Shown: positions 38,031 to 51,437, counted from the stretch's first letter. The stretch: DNA of 64,000 nucleotides from Plecoglossus altivelis (GCA_036571765.1 BROE01000011.1:7219895-7283894); one strand, 5' to 3'. Program-made: numbers and translations. Notes: generated from the sequence alone by a model not told the origin.

Positions 38031-38764
38031 GCTCATTGAAAGACGAGAGAAAGGAGCAGAGAGGGAGGGAGATCTGGATAGAAAGAGGCAGCCAGAAGGA
38101 TAAGCTGCCTAGGAACAAAACCTCTCCTTTTTCAATGCCAGCTATCATTTGAAAATCATTTGAAACCCAGTTATATAAACCTGACCAGCACCCTGAACAG
38201 CAGCACAAGATAACCTAAAGAGTTCCCTTAATTACTTCAAGCAAGCATTGACTGGATCGGTGACACATTGATCCACAGTGTCTTTCTGTAATGAATTTCC
38301 ATAGTCACTTGATTCCCTTTGTTCCTTGTACCACACACACACAGTCACACGTGCGCGCGCACACACGCGGATACGCACACACGTACACCCAGGCTGTTCT
38401 GCTGTCGCTGCAGGTTTCAGCATGGTTTAGGTAGGGGGGTGTGTCCACAGTGTTGTCCTGGGAAGGAAAGATGGCTCTTTAGAAGGTGCTTCTACCCTAT
38501 AGAAGACCGAGATAAAAGGCTCTATGTGAATCCATTGATGGGTGGACAATTGATTAGGATGTATCTTTATTGATGCATTTTGATTGAAGCATCTTCAATA
38601 GTGTGTGGATGAGCATACTGTATCCATGATGCAGTAAGGGCTATAGAGCCTGGGTAAATACTGAGCACGCATAGGACTGAAGGTTCACGCAGTTAGAGAA
38701 CTTTCTAAAGGCTTAATACAAAACATGTTTCTTGCTCCCCTTTGCCATGTGCTACTCACTTACA

Positions 38765-38910
38765 TAACCTCCCTCCCTCTCTCTCCGTCTCTCTCTTTCT
38801 CTCACTCTCTCACTCTCTCTCTCCCATTCTACATCTTATTCTCTCCTGTATCTCAGTCTCTAATACTCATTCTCTCTCTCTCGCTCTCTCTCTCTCTGTC
38901 TCTCTCACAC
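38765..38910. repeat. CT-rich tract
   Basis: Imperfect CTCTCT sequence with CTCACT units, then CACACA. Confidence 0.9.
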
Positions 38911-39403
38911 ACAAACACAGTGTTGTGCCGTGTCACACCGGAAAGGTTCTTTAAAGGTTAGTTTAAAAGGCCTCATTAATATAGAAAACCTCTGTTCTCA
39001 CGTACACTTCTCTTCTGTGTCTTTCTCTGGCTGTCTTTAGTTAGCATTGTTGAACACTGTGTTTGCCTCTGTCACCTGTCTTTGGTCTGATGGGCTCGGA
39101 CACTCTTTCATTCCAAGCGTTTGAAACGCAGCACGCAGAGTGGGGAAGAGCACCACGCACCTCTTTTCATGAGCAGGTTGTCGCTCAGCCAACTTTTAAT
39201 CTTTTTTTAGTTTGTTGTGGAGCTCCACTGTAGGTCTGGCAAGCAGGGAGTCTTATAAAGCGTACTGGCATTGTGTGTGTGTGTGTTTTCTGAGGTTAAG
39301 TGAGCTGGCCTCGCTTCCTGCTGTTGGTTCGCACACCATCATCCTCAATCTAGACTTTACTGTGCTTATCACAGGGGGAAGGGGGGTGACTCTCTCACAC
39401 ACA

Positions 39404-39410
39404 CGCACAA

Positions 39411-39461
<51 letters not shown>
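39404..39461. repeat. (CA)n microsatellite
   Basis: ACGCACAAAACACG leads into about 43 bases of pure CA. Confidence 0.95.
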
Positions 39462-39465
<4 letters not shown>

Positions 39466-39654
39466 CTTGCTTCCGAACTTCTGACCAGAGGTAGAAGGAT
39501 CTGGATGTCTAGGACAAAAGGTGAGCACTACACGGCATGCTTAGTGTGCAGCTCGACTCTGTACACTGGGGAGCCCATGTTGGACAGAACAGGAACCACA
39601 CTGGAGGCATGAGACATGTTCTGTCCAGCCGGCTAATGTGGTCTCCTCTCCCTG

Positions 39655-39815
39655 GAGGTCCTCCTCCTGTCCTCCTGTCCTCCTGTCTCCATCTCTCCTC
39701 CTGTCATCCTCCCCTCTTGTCCTCCTCTCCTGCTCCCCTCCTCCTGTCATCCTCCCCTCTTGTTCTCTTCTCCTCCTGCCCTCCTCTCCTGCTCCCCTCC
39801 TCCCCCCTTTTCCCC
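39655..39815. repeat. CTCCTGTC pyrimidine minisatellite
   Basis: CCTCCTGT repeats followed by two copies of a longer block that starts CTCCTGTCATCCTCCCCTC, the second with an insertion. Confidence 0.9.
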
Positions 39816-39932
39816 TGATTGGGCCTTTTACTACAGGTCTGGGGGTGCGTCTAAGCCCTAATGTGATTTTCATGTTCGCTTGTCCTATGCTGTAATGTCC
39901 AACCGCTGACACATGTAGAGGGAATTGGAGAG

Positions 39933-39985
39933 TGTGTGTGTGTATGTGTATGTGTATGCGTATGCGTATGTGTGTGTTTGTGTGT
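39933..39985. repeat. (TG)n/(TATGCG)n tract
   Basis: GTGTGT then TATGTG and TATGCG hexamers. Confidence 0.85.
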
Positions 39986-40682
39986 GCTTGCAGCATATGC
40001 TAATGTCTCTGGTGTGTGTGTTAGTGTCAGGTCTTTAACCTATGATGTAACATTCATCATCACCCAGCTCCGCATTCTGTGCCTCCATGTGACTGTGTGT
40101 TCACACTTTCTCATGTGCATTTGGATGTGTTCAATGGTGCACATGTTTCGTACATCTGTGTGTGTGTGTGCGCATGCTCTCTAAAGCGGTCCTGACCCTG
40201 CTGAAAGCCCTGGCTCATACCATATTCATGTGACCATGCTTCAGATGATTCTCTAGCGCACCTCCACAATCTCCTCAGGGCTCTGCCCAGATTGCTTAGC
40301 CACAGGAAGTGCTTCAGGTAGAGTGTGTGTGAGTGTGTGGACGTGTGTGCATGTACAAGTGTGTGTGTGTGGCTGATATGCGTTTGAGTGGGAGACCTGG
40401 CATCTCCAGGTGGGCTTTGACAAGGTAAATACAGCCTGTCATGATTAGTGATGGGCAAGACAAGTACAAGGAGAGTGAAGTGAGAAGGGTGGGGGTGGGG
40501 GGGATGGGGCAAGGGCGGGGTTAGAGTGGGTTTTTGGCAAATGCATTTGACGTTCTAATTGGTTGCTTATCAGTGCAGGCATCTACTGTGGCAGGTTAAC
40601 AGCAGGCTCATTGATGAGGCATTTAGACACACAGGGCTGGACAAAGAATCCACAATGAACATGCTTGAATGTGCACTTCCTC

Positions 40683-40735
40683 CACACACACACACATACA
40701 CACACACACACACACACACAAACGTACACACGCGC
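40683..40735. repeat. (CA)n microsatellite
   Basis: CA with ATA and AACGTA interruptions. Confidence 0.9.
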
Positions 40736-42429
40736 ACATTTGGACTTGTGTCCCAGTCTTAGTGTGTCTAGCCCCAGTCTAGCCCCAGTGTACCTCGTCC
40801 AGTAATGACGGGCATGTAGAGATCGAGCAAACAGACAGGAAAAGCATGACCCCCATAGGGAAACTCGTTCATCTCTTGGAGAGGCGTTTGACCTTTCTAA
40901 CTCATCAAGTCTGAGAACCTGTACACTGTGGAAGACTCGCATGTCTAAACACGCTGACACGCACCCGCGCCTACACACTCGCTCGCACGCAAGCGAGCGC
41001 ACACTCGCACGCACGCTCAACACCTCGCCATTGCCGTGACAACGCTAACGCCCTCCTCACGTCTCCTCTCCCCTCTTCTGCGGAGGGTGGGTTTGGTCAG
41101 TGACCTGGAAAATTGCCCGACCTTCTAATGCACGGTTTTCCTCGCCGATGAATAAATACATAAATCGTCCGGCTCCGGCTGGGTCACTTTTATGACCCCC
41201 AACTGCCTAGCAACCCTACCCCCCCCCCTCATCCTCCCCCTGTACCCTCATTCCCCGTCACTCTCCCCCATCTCCTCTCTTGTTACTCCCTCTTCCCTTC
41301 TCCTCAGCCTCCACTTATCCCGCTCGCCTGCCCCCCACGGTCGCCCCTCCTCCCCCTGCAGGTCTGTTTGAAGTGATGGCCCCCTGATGAGGAGGGAGCT
41401 CCTTGTGAAAGGGAGTGCAGCAGCGAGGGGCAAGCGAGGGGCGAACGACGGCTGAGCGAGGGGCGAGTGTTGCTGGTGGTACTGGCCAAAGTGCCGGGGT
41501 GGGGCTCCCCCCCTCCCAGCTGGAGCTGTGCTCTGATCAGTTTACTGGCGGAGGGAGGGAGGGAGGGAAAAATACAAGATAGGGAGAGTAAATAGAGAGA
41601 AAGAGGCTGTGGTCGAGCTGTCTGTGAAGAGCTGAAGATTGCAGGAGGTCATTCACTGTGTCAGTGCTGAAGTAGAACTTGCATTGTTTGTGGGGGGCAG
41701 AGGGCAGTGGTTTACTGCTACTGAAGTCTGCCTCTTTCACAATCACATATGTATGCGTGTGCACGTGTGTGTACGTGTGTGCGTCACCTCCTTGTTAATC
41801 ATGCCGTGTGAAAACGTATTTTGCGTGAGTAAAGAGTGTTTTGGCTATAGCTTGTGCAGGTGATTGCCTGATTGCAATCAGAGTGATGGAGGGGGGCCAG
41901 CTTGTTGTGGCTGTCTGCTGTACATCGGCTCCTGGAAAGGTGCTCTAACCATGGCTCCAACATGGAGCTGCGGGGAGGAAGGAGATTCACTGATAGACCA
42001 ACCAGCAGGGGCTAATCTGGAGCCCTACGCCCATGGCCAACGCCCTGGCTGACTTTCTGTCTTCCACTACGACACTACACTAAGACAAATCCTTATCATT
42101 GGCATTCCATCCACTCACATAACAACTTGAGTCGGTTATTAAAACAGCCTATTCGCCTGACAGAAATGTGTCTTCTTGCCATGATTAGCATAGCATAGAG
42201 TACAACTTCCTATGCCGCACACAGTCACACTGTTTGTAGTGGTAATGTGACGTGAATGATGAGGACTGTGGAACGTGTTGAATATCAAATATTGAAACGT
42301 TTCCCTCTTTCTGGCTTCGCCATGGTTCACGTTACCTTAATGGCGCTGTTCCTCTTCCTCCCCTACTCTCTGAGCATGGTTAATACACTGGAGTGGGAAT
42401 AAACAAGCAGAGAAGGAGCCTAGCGAGGC

Positions 42430-42482
42430 CTGTGTGTGTGTGTGTGTGTGTGTGTCTGTGTGTGTGTGACTGTGTGTGTGTG
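42430..42482. repeat. (TG)n microsatellite
   Basis: TG run with TCTG and ACTG interruptions. Confidence 0.95.
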
Positions 42483-42828
42483 TCATTATTGACTTTCTCC
42501 TGCATCTAATGTGTTGGCTCAGTGGCAAGTGTTTGCTCCTGTGTGAATACTGTTTACTGTGCGTGTGTGTATGTGTGTTGTTCTGTCTGTCTTCCGTGAA
42601 TGATTTGATTTTAATGGGATCAGAGGGGTTACTGTTGAGGCGATGACAGTGCAAAGGGCATCTCCCTGGTGTTGCTGGCCAGTGATTGGGTGCCTTTCTG
42701 CATTCTGTGAATGCAGGTATCAGGTCTGAGATTGCATTCTGCAGTGGAGAATGTTTGCTGGGATTTAATAGCTTTTGTTAGTGTAAATGTAAAGTAAACA
42801 ATGCTCACGTTCTTACTTGTAGCTGTGG

Positions 42829-42862
<34 letters not shown>
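42829..42862. repeat. (TG)n microsatellite
   Basis: About 33 bases of pure TG before AGGGGGG. A CTCC/CTCACT pyrimidine tract follows at 42988-43070. Confidence 0.9.
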
Positions 42863-42863
<1 letters not shown>

Positions 42864-43684
42864 GGGGGCAAACAGAGAGAAGGCCTTGTGATGTAACGCA
42901 CAGTGTGATGGGCTGCTGGTCAGATGGTGAGGTGGTGGCTCGTCCTTGGTCAGACAAGGCCAAGACAGGAAGTACCAGCTTCTCTCGTCCTCCCTCCCTC
43001 CCTCTCTCTCTCTCACTCTCTCTCACTCTCTCACTCCCTCACTCTCTCCCTCCCTCCCTCACTCCCTCCCAGGTATGTGTGTGTGTCTGTGCCTGTCAGT
43101 GTTTCTGTCTGTATCTCCCAGGCCCTTGTCACTGTCAGCATGTGTGTGTGACAGAGTGCCCCGGGTTGTTAATAGTGAATTACCTGGCGCTCTTTTGTCT
43201 CTGTCTCAGTTAATGGGCTCTGTCTCTGAAGGACGACCCAAGGAGACGCCACTAAAGAGCAAGGAGCTCGTTGGAGAACCCACTTACTGGCTGGGGGCTA
43301 GGAGGTGCTGGGTATGCATTACTTAAATGTGTGTGTGTGTGTGCGCCTGAAATTGCACATGGGCTGTTGTTTTAAGGTCATTTTCTGTGTGTAATATTAA
43401 CTTTCCCTACACCCTCGCACTAGAGCTGGCATTGCTTCTGTGTGTGTGTAAGTGTGTGTGTGTGTGTGTGAAGAAGAAACATGAGTCAGATGACCAGTAG
43501 CAGCCCTGACCATTTTCTCTTCTTGTCTTTGTCTTTGTCTTCCTCTCACTTCCCCTCCTCCACCCTTCTTTCATCCTCCGTTTCTACCACGAGTCCTTCT
43601 GATAGCCCAGAGCTCTGAAAGCATCCAAGATTCAATTTTGATGCTGAATATTAAGAAGACCTTGTAGAGTTTCTCTGTCTCCAG

Positions 43685-44020
43685 CTTGCTCGCTCGCTTT
43701 CTCGCGCTGTCTCTCCCTGTCTGTCTCACTCCATGTCTCTCTCGCTCCATGACTTTCTCCCCCCGTCTCTCTCACTCCATGTCTCACTCCCCCCGTCTCT
43801 CTCCCTCTGTCTCTCTCCCCCTGTCTTTCTCACTCCATGTCTCTTTCACTCCATATCTCTCTCCAACTGTCTCACTCACTCCATGTCTCTCTCACTCCAT
43901 GTCTCTGTCCCCCTGTCTCTCTCACTCCATGTCTCTCTCGCCCTGTCTCTCTCGCCCTGTCTCTCTCGCCCTGTCTCTCTCCCCCTGTCTCTCTCTCCCC
44001 TTGTCTCTCTCCTCTTCCAG
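43685..44020. repeat. TCTCTCTCACTCCATG minisatellite
   Basis: About 330 bases of pyrimidine-rich units of 14-18 bp: TCTCTCACTCCATG and TCTCTC(G/C)CCCTG variants alternate. It creates overlapping open frames in all plus-strand frames. Confidence 0.95.
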
Positions 44021-44373
44021 TCCCTCTGCTGCTCTTTTCCTTTGTTGCATAACTTATATACTTGTGCAGCTGCCTGGGAGGATGTAGGAGCATGTTCGGA
44101 ACAGTGCTGCATAAAGACACGCGCAAACACACGCCTCCACACGCATGGAAACACACACACACAAGCTCCCGCTGCATGGAAATGCTCTGCAAAATACATG
44201 TATACCCATTTGTCCACACGTGTACACGCACACACAGAGGAAACACACACACAGCGGGTGAACACCGGAAAGACTTGCTCTCAGCCGACCACCCCCTGAG
44301 ACTGTTGGCTAATGAAAGATTCAGTCCAGTCAGTCAGCCTACCGCAATACAAGACGAAAGCTCTTTTAGTCAC

Positions 44374-44381
44374 TCTCTTTC

Positions 44382-44412
<31 letters not shown>

Positions 44413-44416
44413 CTCT

Positions 44417-44452
<36 letters not shown>
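44374..44452. repeat. (TTTC)n and (CT)n compound microsatellite
   Basis: About eight TTTC units, then about 35 bases of CT. Confidence 0.95.
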
Positions 44453-44454
<2 letters not shown>

Positions 44455-44757
44455 CAGAGGTAGAATACATGGTACAGACCTTTCATTGTGATTTTCCTGT
44501 CCTGATACTTCTCACCAACCACTCTAGTGATTCTTGACAGGAACAGGGTAGCGCCCCTCACCGATGTGACCTCACAGCTCTCGCTGCCTCCTCCTCATCG
44601 GCACAGGAAGTGGCACTTAGTTAAGCATAGACTACCACCCTGGGATCCATTAGAGAATCTGCGAGATCCTGTTTGTGTCCAAGTGATCTGCTGTAATGAC
44701 AGGAGAGGATTGGCCAGGGTGATGGTGGGCAGTGGATCTGTTCAGGAGGAGAGTAGA

Positions 44758-44850
44758 TCAGGCAGGGGAGGGGGAGGGGTGGTGAGGGGGGAGGGCAAGG
44801 GAGAGGGGGGAGGGCAAGGGAGAGGGGGAGGGGCAGAGGAGATAGAATTA
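44758..44850. repeat. GGGAGGG-rich stretch
   Basis: Runs of G3-G6 separated by A, including a repeated GGAGGGCAAGGGAGAGGGG unit. Strong G bias on the plus strand. Confidence 0.85.
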
Positions 44851-44972
44851 GGATTGGAATGGGGCCTGCAAGTCCACTGAACGTCATCTGTCTCTACACA
44901 GCCACCCTCCCCATCACCTTCAACACCCCCCACCGCCACCCTCCCTTCTGGCTTCCTTTCATTTTACACACG

Positions 44973-45036
44973 CGTACATACGCGTACACACACACACACA
45001 CACACACACAATCACACAAACACACAGACACACACA
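44973..45036. repeat. (CA)n microsatellite
   Basis: ACGCGTACATACGCGTAC then CA repeats with small interruptions. Confidence 0.9.
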
Positions 45037-46747
45037 CCAATCTGCTTCACGAAAACAGACGTCCTTTTATCTGTCGGCTGCAATCGTGAAAAAATGAGAG
45101 GTGTTATATTTGCATTTTAATTCGCCCTCAATCACGCGTGTTTGGTGTTTGTGTGAAATAGCTTTGTGTTTCCCTTCTCCCTGTATTTATAGAGGCTCTC
45201 AGAGGCCAGCCTCCGATTCCTATCTGCCTGTTTCCATGCTGGAGATGACTGTTTGTCCCCTGTTCTCTCTCTCTATCGCTCTATCTCTTTCTCCTCAAGC
45301 CTGCTTGTCTTTAGTAATCTCCAACGATTTCTTTCTTTTCTTTATTAGCTCTCTGCCTTCTCTCTCATTCATTATCAGGGGAATAAAAACCCTGAATGTG
45401 TTGTGTTTCCTTGTGCCGGAACATAGTGCTATAAGTGTTTGGACAACAGCTGAGTGCTTGACCTCCTCCACCCCACTCACCCCACTCATGATCTCTACGT
45501 GTTCCAACATCAGTCCCCCCATCTGTCCATCACATCTCTGTCTGTGACTTTCTCTATCTCTCGCACTCTCTGTCACTTAATTATAGAATGCTCTAGAGTT
45601 GGTTACTGTGAGAATAGCTTGATGTTGGCCCATTGACTTGACCCAGGTCAAGACCTAAATGTGTTTCTGATTGGTTGTAACACTTTGTATGTCCAAGAGT
45701 GCATCCACCCAATGTTTCTTCACCTTGTTCCCTCACTTCACGCCTTCATCTCCCTTCTTTTCATCTAGAGCATGGGAGCAGCCTGCTGTGGCTCTCCACA
45801 CCCCTTGTTCCTATTGTGCTCCTTCTTCCAGGGGTAATTGGCTCCCAATGACAAGCTTGACATTCACATTTTCACAGTGTGCTGACTGGCAGCTGAAGGG
45901 CTCCCTGGCCGCCACTCAGCCACCTACTGTAGCCAGTGCTGCTGTGCTGTGGGGCTCAGGTAGGGGCCTGTCAAGCTCACTATCTGGCCCTCTTACATTG
46001 GCAGGAATGGTCCCTCTGAGATAAATAATGGTTCTTTGAAATGAATCCTTGTCATTTGCTTTGTGTGGGCTCTGACCTGGCACCCATTCTCCATCCGCTC
46101 ATTCATTCATCCATCCCTTTTCCCCTTTCAGTCCCCCTCACATTCATCTAATAATTCATCATCCACTCTTCTGAGAGACGGTCAGATCTGAGCTGTGCTG
46201 TTCATATCGGTCACTGTGTATTCCATCCGTGTCGAAACAACCAACTGGTCAATAGAGGCAGGACCCCCAAAGGGTTGGACTTTGACCCCTGGGTAGCGGT
46301 TGTTCGATAGGAGATGTTGAGCAAAACCTCTTGACCTTCACCCTGTGACCTGACCTCTGTAGATGCTTTTAGTTACACACGCACTGCAGAACAGGCAGAG
46401 GAGGAGAATATGGACCCTCTGGGTCTAAGTCACCGTGCTGATTTGAACAGTAGTAAACTCAGAACGCCAACAGTGACTCACTCCAGTCTGCTTTTTCAAC
46501 TGATTACACACGATGATGCACAGTAGGACGTTGCAATCGACATTTGGGATCTTATTTGTATCTCCTGTCATCAAATAATCTTGGACGTTAGCAGAAAAGC
46601 TGTCCTGTCATGTTGAAGGTCTATAATTACTGTGCAGGCCATCTGTGGTAGAATCACTGATCATCCCAAAGCTCTCCCAACACAGCGGTGAACCTCCTCT
46701 CCCAGGAAACTGTGAGATGAGTTCCTCAACTAGCTAGCGCTGTCATC

Positions 46748-46850
46748 AGTGTGTCTGTGCCTGTGTGTGTGCCTGTGTGTGTGTGTACCTGTGTGTGTGT
46801 GTGTGTGCCTGTGTGTGTGTGTGTGTGTGCCTGTGTGTGCGTGCCGCTGT
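46748..46850. repeat. GTGTGTGCCTGTGTG minisatellite
   Basis: TG repeats broken at fairly regular intervals by CC, giving 18-26 bp units. More TG sequence follows at 46940-46995. Confidence 0.9.
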
Positions 46851-47399
46851 GTGGGCGTGCGCAGGCTTCCGCAGGTGTCAAGTGAGAGAGTGCAAAATAA
46901 AACGTCTGGGTGTCAGTGTAACGCAGGTGTCAGGAAAAGTGTGAGTGAGTGAGTGTGTGTGTGTGTGTGAGTGAATGTGTGTGTGTGTGTGTGAGTTTGT
47001 CATCCGATCCTGCGTTGTGCAGGTGTCACCATGTCCGGGTCCATGTAGGTCCTCAGAGAGTCTGTCTGGAAACGATCCTGTCTAGGAATGAAGGACTCAT
47101 GTTTTGTAAGCCCATCTATTTAAAACAGACTTGCAGCCTGAGTGGTCTACGCAGATATGTTGCTACCACAGCTATGACGAGGTCTCCAAAATCACCTTCT
47201 CCTCCAGCTCTCCAGCAGAGCTGCTCCACCATGCTGAGTATGGAGGTAATTAGGACTCGTAATTAAATCCCAAACCAGCCGACAGGAACCCTGTCTTGCC
47301 TCTTGCATTAGCATAAGTAGGGAAATTTGCCATTCCAAACAAGGCATTACCAGATTAATACTGTGCCATTATCTACCCAGCGATAAGCAAATAAACAAC

Positions 47400-47487
47400 C
47401 GGGGGAGGAGAAGGAGAGATGCAAGGAGAGGAATGGATGGAGAGGGAGGGAAAGAGGGATGAATGGAGAGGGATGGAGAGAGGGAGG

Positions 47488-47523
<36 letters not shown>

Positions 47524-47595
47524 AAGAGGGAGAGGGAGAGGAGGAGGGAGGGAGGGAAGGAGGGAAGGGGAGAGATGGAAGGAGAGGCAGAGGGA
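47400..47595. repeat. GA-rich purine tract
   Basis: GGAGAGGAATGGATGGAGAGG units flanking a pure GA run of about 28 bases and GGGAGG repeats. Confidence 0.9.
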
Positions 47596-48141
47596 TGCAA
47601 GGAGACCATTGCTGGGAGGACTTGTGGAGGTTGACAGTTGTACTAATGAAAAGCAGACGCTTTGCCCCTCCCAGATGATTCCAGAGGGACAACGTGAGGG
47701 TGCTTGTGAATCCTTGATTCTGTATGTGCACATTTGAAAGTGTGTACGTGTGTGTGTGCGTGTGTGCTAGTGGATTGCCTGCAGGGGGAGGGAGTCATCT
47801 GTTGTGGTAGAGGGGCTTTATCTCTCATTAGAGCAGCTGTTTGATTTCATTAATTACTGACGCGCTGGAACTCAGACCGGACCCAGCCACAACCTCCGAT
47901 TCTCTCACATCATTTATTCAGCACCTTGGCTCCATAGTCATGATAATGATGGGCTGCTGTGTGTATGGCTGTGATCAGCAAGAGACCACAGTGTTGGTGG
48001 GATTTATTGTTCTTTGGCTGGACATTCTGCCATTTCTGTGTCTCCGTCTTGTGTGTGTGTGTTTCCCAGTGATGTAGTCCTTGTGCGGAGAGGCCAGTGG
48101 TTTCCTCTGGTGGTGTTGATGAGGTCCAGCCAGACGCTGGG

Positions 48142-48185
48142 CTCCACCTGGCCTCTCCCTCCACTCCACCTGGCCTCTCCCTCCA
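48142..48185. repeat. 22-bp direct duplication
   Basis: Two adjacent identical copies of a 22-bp unit beginning CTCCACCTGGCCTC. Confidence 0.95.
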
Positions 48186-48264
48186 CTCCCGGCTCCCGTG
48201 ACTCCCAGACAGAGGTCAAGAAGTGCATCTGCACAGCAGAGAGCTGTAGGGGGACCAGGGGACT

Positions 48265-48267
48265 GCA

Positions 48268-48299
<32 letters not shown>

Positions 48300-48440
48300 T
48301 ACACACACATGCACACAGGCGTCCAAACAAAAACATACACACTTAAACACAAGCGTCCGACACACAAAACACACACACATTCACACAGACAGTCACACAC
48401 ACACAAACATCAAGGCGTGCACGTCCACACATACACACAA
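48265..48440. repeat. Compound CA-rich tract
   Basis: CACACA with ATAC, GCGTCC and AAAC interruptions over about 175 bases. Confidence 0.9.
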
Positions 48441-48767
48441 GCGTGCTCACGACATCTGCATCCAGCGCTGCCAAATACACAATCAAGTTGATTTATTCAT
48501 TCTCGGCTCTGTGGTGCGTTTGTGTACATGTGTGTGAGTCTGTTGCATTTACAGACCTATTGTCTAACCCTCCATTTATACAGACTTGTTTTAGCGCCGA
48601 CAGTCTGTTTCTCTGCCCTATCGATCCAGCTCATCCTCCTGTTCTTTTCCCTCCCTACCGTTGCTACTTACGGATCCTATTGATTGATTGGCTGTCGGCC
48701 CTATTGATCGGCAGGTCGAGCCATGCAGTATTGAACGATGCTCCCTCACCTGCTATCTGTCCTCCGC

Positions 48768-48798
48768 CATCCATCCATCCATCCATCCAACCATCCAT
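48768..48798. repeat. (CCAT)n microsatellite
   Basis: About seven CCAT units with one CAAC interruption. Confidence 0.95.
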
Positions 48799-49039
48799 GG
48801 AATGACGATCAACACTTCGAGAGCCCCCCTCCCCCTCCCCTGCCTCCCCTTTCCCTCCCTTCTCCTCCCGCTCTGCTGGAATCAGTAGATGAATGGTTGG
48901 ACTGGTAGCAGTGGGACTGTGTGAACTGCAGTGGTCAGCGTGGGACCGACTCCCTGTCCGAAGCCATTACTCAAGTCCACCACATAGTTTACAATGGCCC
49001 CACTGAGAGGCGGTCATTATGCTGACATTTGTGACAGCT

Positions 49040-49440
49040 TGGTATTCCACCCACCTCCCCACCCATCACCACACCTCCCCAACCATCTCCCCACCTCCCC
49101 ACCCATAACCACACCCATCACCACACCTCCCCAACTGTCACCACACCCATCACCACACCTCCCCACCCATCACCACACCTCCCCCATCTCCCCACCCATC
49201 ACCACACCTCTCTACCCATCAGCACACCTCCCACCCATCACCACACCTCCCCAACCATCAACAAACACCACACCTCAACACACCTCCCCACTCCTTGCCA
49301 CATCTCCCCACACCTCCCCCAGCTCCACACACCACCCCTCCACACACCACACCTCCACACACTGCCACACACCTCCCCCACCTTCCCCACCTCTCCACAC
49401 CTCCCCCACCTCCCTCTCCCCCTCTCACCTCTTCATCCCT
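49040..49440. repeat. CACCACACCTCCCC minisatellite
   Basis: About 400 bases of C-rich units built from CACCACACCTCCCC, CCCATCAC and CCTCCACAC blocks in varying order. Almost no G on the plus strand. It explains the 226-codon open frame there. Confidence 0.95.
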
Positions 49441-50039
49441 TTGTCTTCACCTCCCTCCACCCCCGTGTGGCATCATGATCTGCTGGTGTCTTTATTCACT
49501 GCTGAGTATCTGAACCGCTCCTTCTGCAGGGTGATTCTGAACCAAACTGCAGGACACCACACAGCAGCAGCGGTCAGTGCTCGGCTGTCGCTCTGGGCTA
49601 CTGAGACTGATGAAGTGTGGATGTGTGTGTGTATTATTTTCCTGATAAAACCTCTGGTGCTGAATCACCGCTGACCTGAATAGACAGGGAGAAGTCAGAC
49701 AGAGCCTCTAAAGTCTCACCTCAGTAGCAGTGCAGCATGTATAGGGGGTGTGTGCTTCTGTGTGCGTGCGTGCGTGTGTGTGTGTGTGTGTGCACGTGTG
49801 TTTCAGTCTTGCGCCAGCCCTGACCGTGGCAGGCCCTCAGGTAGCACTCTGTCTTCTGGCTGTCAGAGCAGAAAGGTAGGAAGGAGGCAGAGAGGGATAG
49901 AGGGAGAGTGAAAAGAGGTAGAGACAGTCTAATTTAATCTAAAGTGGATTCTCAAATTGAAGTAGAGGGAAAACAAAGTCAGCACAAACCTCGCAGCTTC
50001 TCTCTTATGTAACCACTCTGCCTTGCCCTTTCTACCACT

Positions 50040-50620
50040 CATTAATAAGAGAGGAGGAGGGAGGGAGAGAGATAGAAAGAGAGAGGGGGATAGGAGAGAG
50101 GGGGAGTTGGAAGAGTGAGAGGGGGCTGGGAGGGAGTTGGAGGAGAGAGAGGGGNNNNNNNNNNNNNNNNNNNNNNNNNNNNNNNNNNNNNNNNNNNNNN
50201 NNNNNNNNNNNNNNNNNNNNNNNNNNNNNNAGGGAGAGATTGCTGCCTGTGCCCTTTCTATCCACTTCATGGGTAATAAGGAGATTGAGTGATGGAGAAG
50301 AGAAGATGTAGTGGAAGAATGAGAGAGGGGGATAGAAGGTAGAGGGGGAAGTCTGGAAGATGAGATGGGGTGGGGAGGAGATTGGAGGAGAGAGAGTAGG
50401 GGGAGGGGGTTCTGGGTTAGGGAGAGAGGAGAGGGGTGGGAGGGGTTGGGAGGTAGAGAGAGACGGGTGGAGGCGAGGGTTTGTAGGGAGAGAGAGAGGG
50501 GTGGAGGTAACGGTGTATGTGGACCGAGAGATTGGTAGGGGGGGTGGAGGGAGGGTTGTAGAGAGAGGAGTAGGGGTGGCGAGGGTTGTGTCGTAGCGGA
50601 GAGATGGCGTGTGGAAAGGG
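50040..50620. repeat. GA-rich purine tract interrupted by assembly gap
   Basis: Purine-rich sequence on both sides of a 76-base N run; left side GAGAGGGGG units, right side GGTGGAGG and GAGAGAGAGG units. Long minus-strand frames across it include the N run and are artefacts. Confidence 0.9.
50155..50230. other. Assembly gap (76 N)
   Basis: Unresolved bases inside a purine-rich repeat in intron 1. Confidence 1.
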
Positions 50621-51372
50621 TGGTAGGAAGGACCAAAAAGAGCAGAGCCCCTGAGAGGGGAGATTTGAGTGGACCGTCTTGCGCATTGAGCAAGGCTATC
50701 CGTGAAAGTAGAGAGGAAAGGATAGAGGCCAAACAGGCTGAACATGAACGGGGTACATACACATCAGCACTACAGCACCACAGGCACACACATAACTATG
50801 ACGCTCTCGCTGGGTAAGAAGAAAGACAAACAGCCTGTTGACGGTCGCGAGATTATAACCAGTGCTCTTGGTGCGAGAGTTGGTCAGAGATCAGTGATGC
50901 AATCAGTGACTCAGTTCCAAAGGCAGTCAGTGATGGTCAGGTGTGTTCTGCTTGAGTTGTCTTGGCTGTGCCCTCCATGCCTGCTGCTCCCTGGCCGTGT
51001 CCCAGGACCTCGAATCCTGTTCGTTCCTAGGCCTCGGGCGCGGTTAGCTGCAGGCCTCGCTAGCCTCCCTCCCTCCCAGGCCTCCTCTCCCTGCTCCACG
51101 CCTCCTCCTGCCCTCTGTGCCCTTCCCTTGCCTGGGTGAATGTTGCGTCCCTGCTTCTCTCTGGGCGTGGAAGAGCTTGGAGAGAGAGCAGCACTGATAC
51201 TGTCTCCATTATTCAGCAGGCCTGTGAGAGGGTTATCAGGTACTGAAGCGCCTCTCAAGCCCGCTACATGCTGGCAGTGCAGGATGACATTTAAAGCGGG
51301 ACACCTTCAAACAAAGAGGGTTAACTCTGCCGCTTGACGCAGTTACAGGAGAACGCAATCGTGCGTGCTGCG

Positions 51373-51401
51373 GAGAGAGAGAGAGTGTGTGTGAGAGAGA
51401 A

Positions 51402-51437
<36 letters not shown>

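Noticed and set aside
43733..44299. 188-codon Ser/Leu/His-rich frame
   Set aside because: Direct translation of the TCTCTCACTCCATG minisatellite, with two sister frames open in parallel.
48994..49674. 226-codon Pro/His/Thr-rich frame
   Set aside because: Produced by the CACCACACCTCCCC repeat; no recognisable domain outside the repeat.
49929..50789. 286-codon minus-strand frame
   Set aside because: Runs across a 76-base N gap and a purine-rich repeat; composition is only Ser/Pro/Leu from CT triplets.
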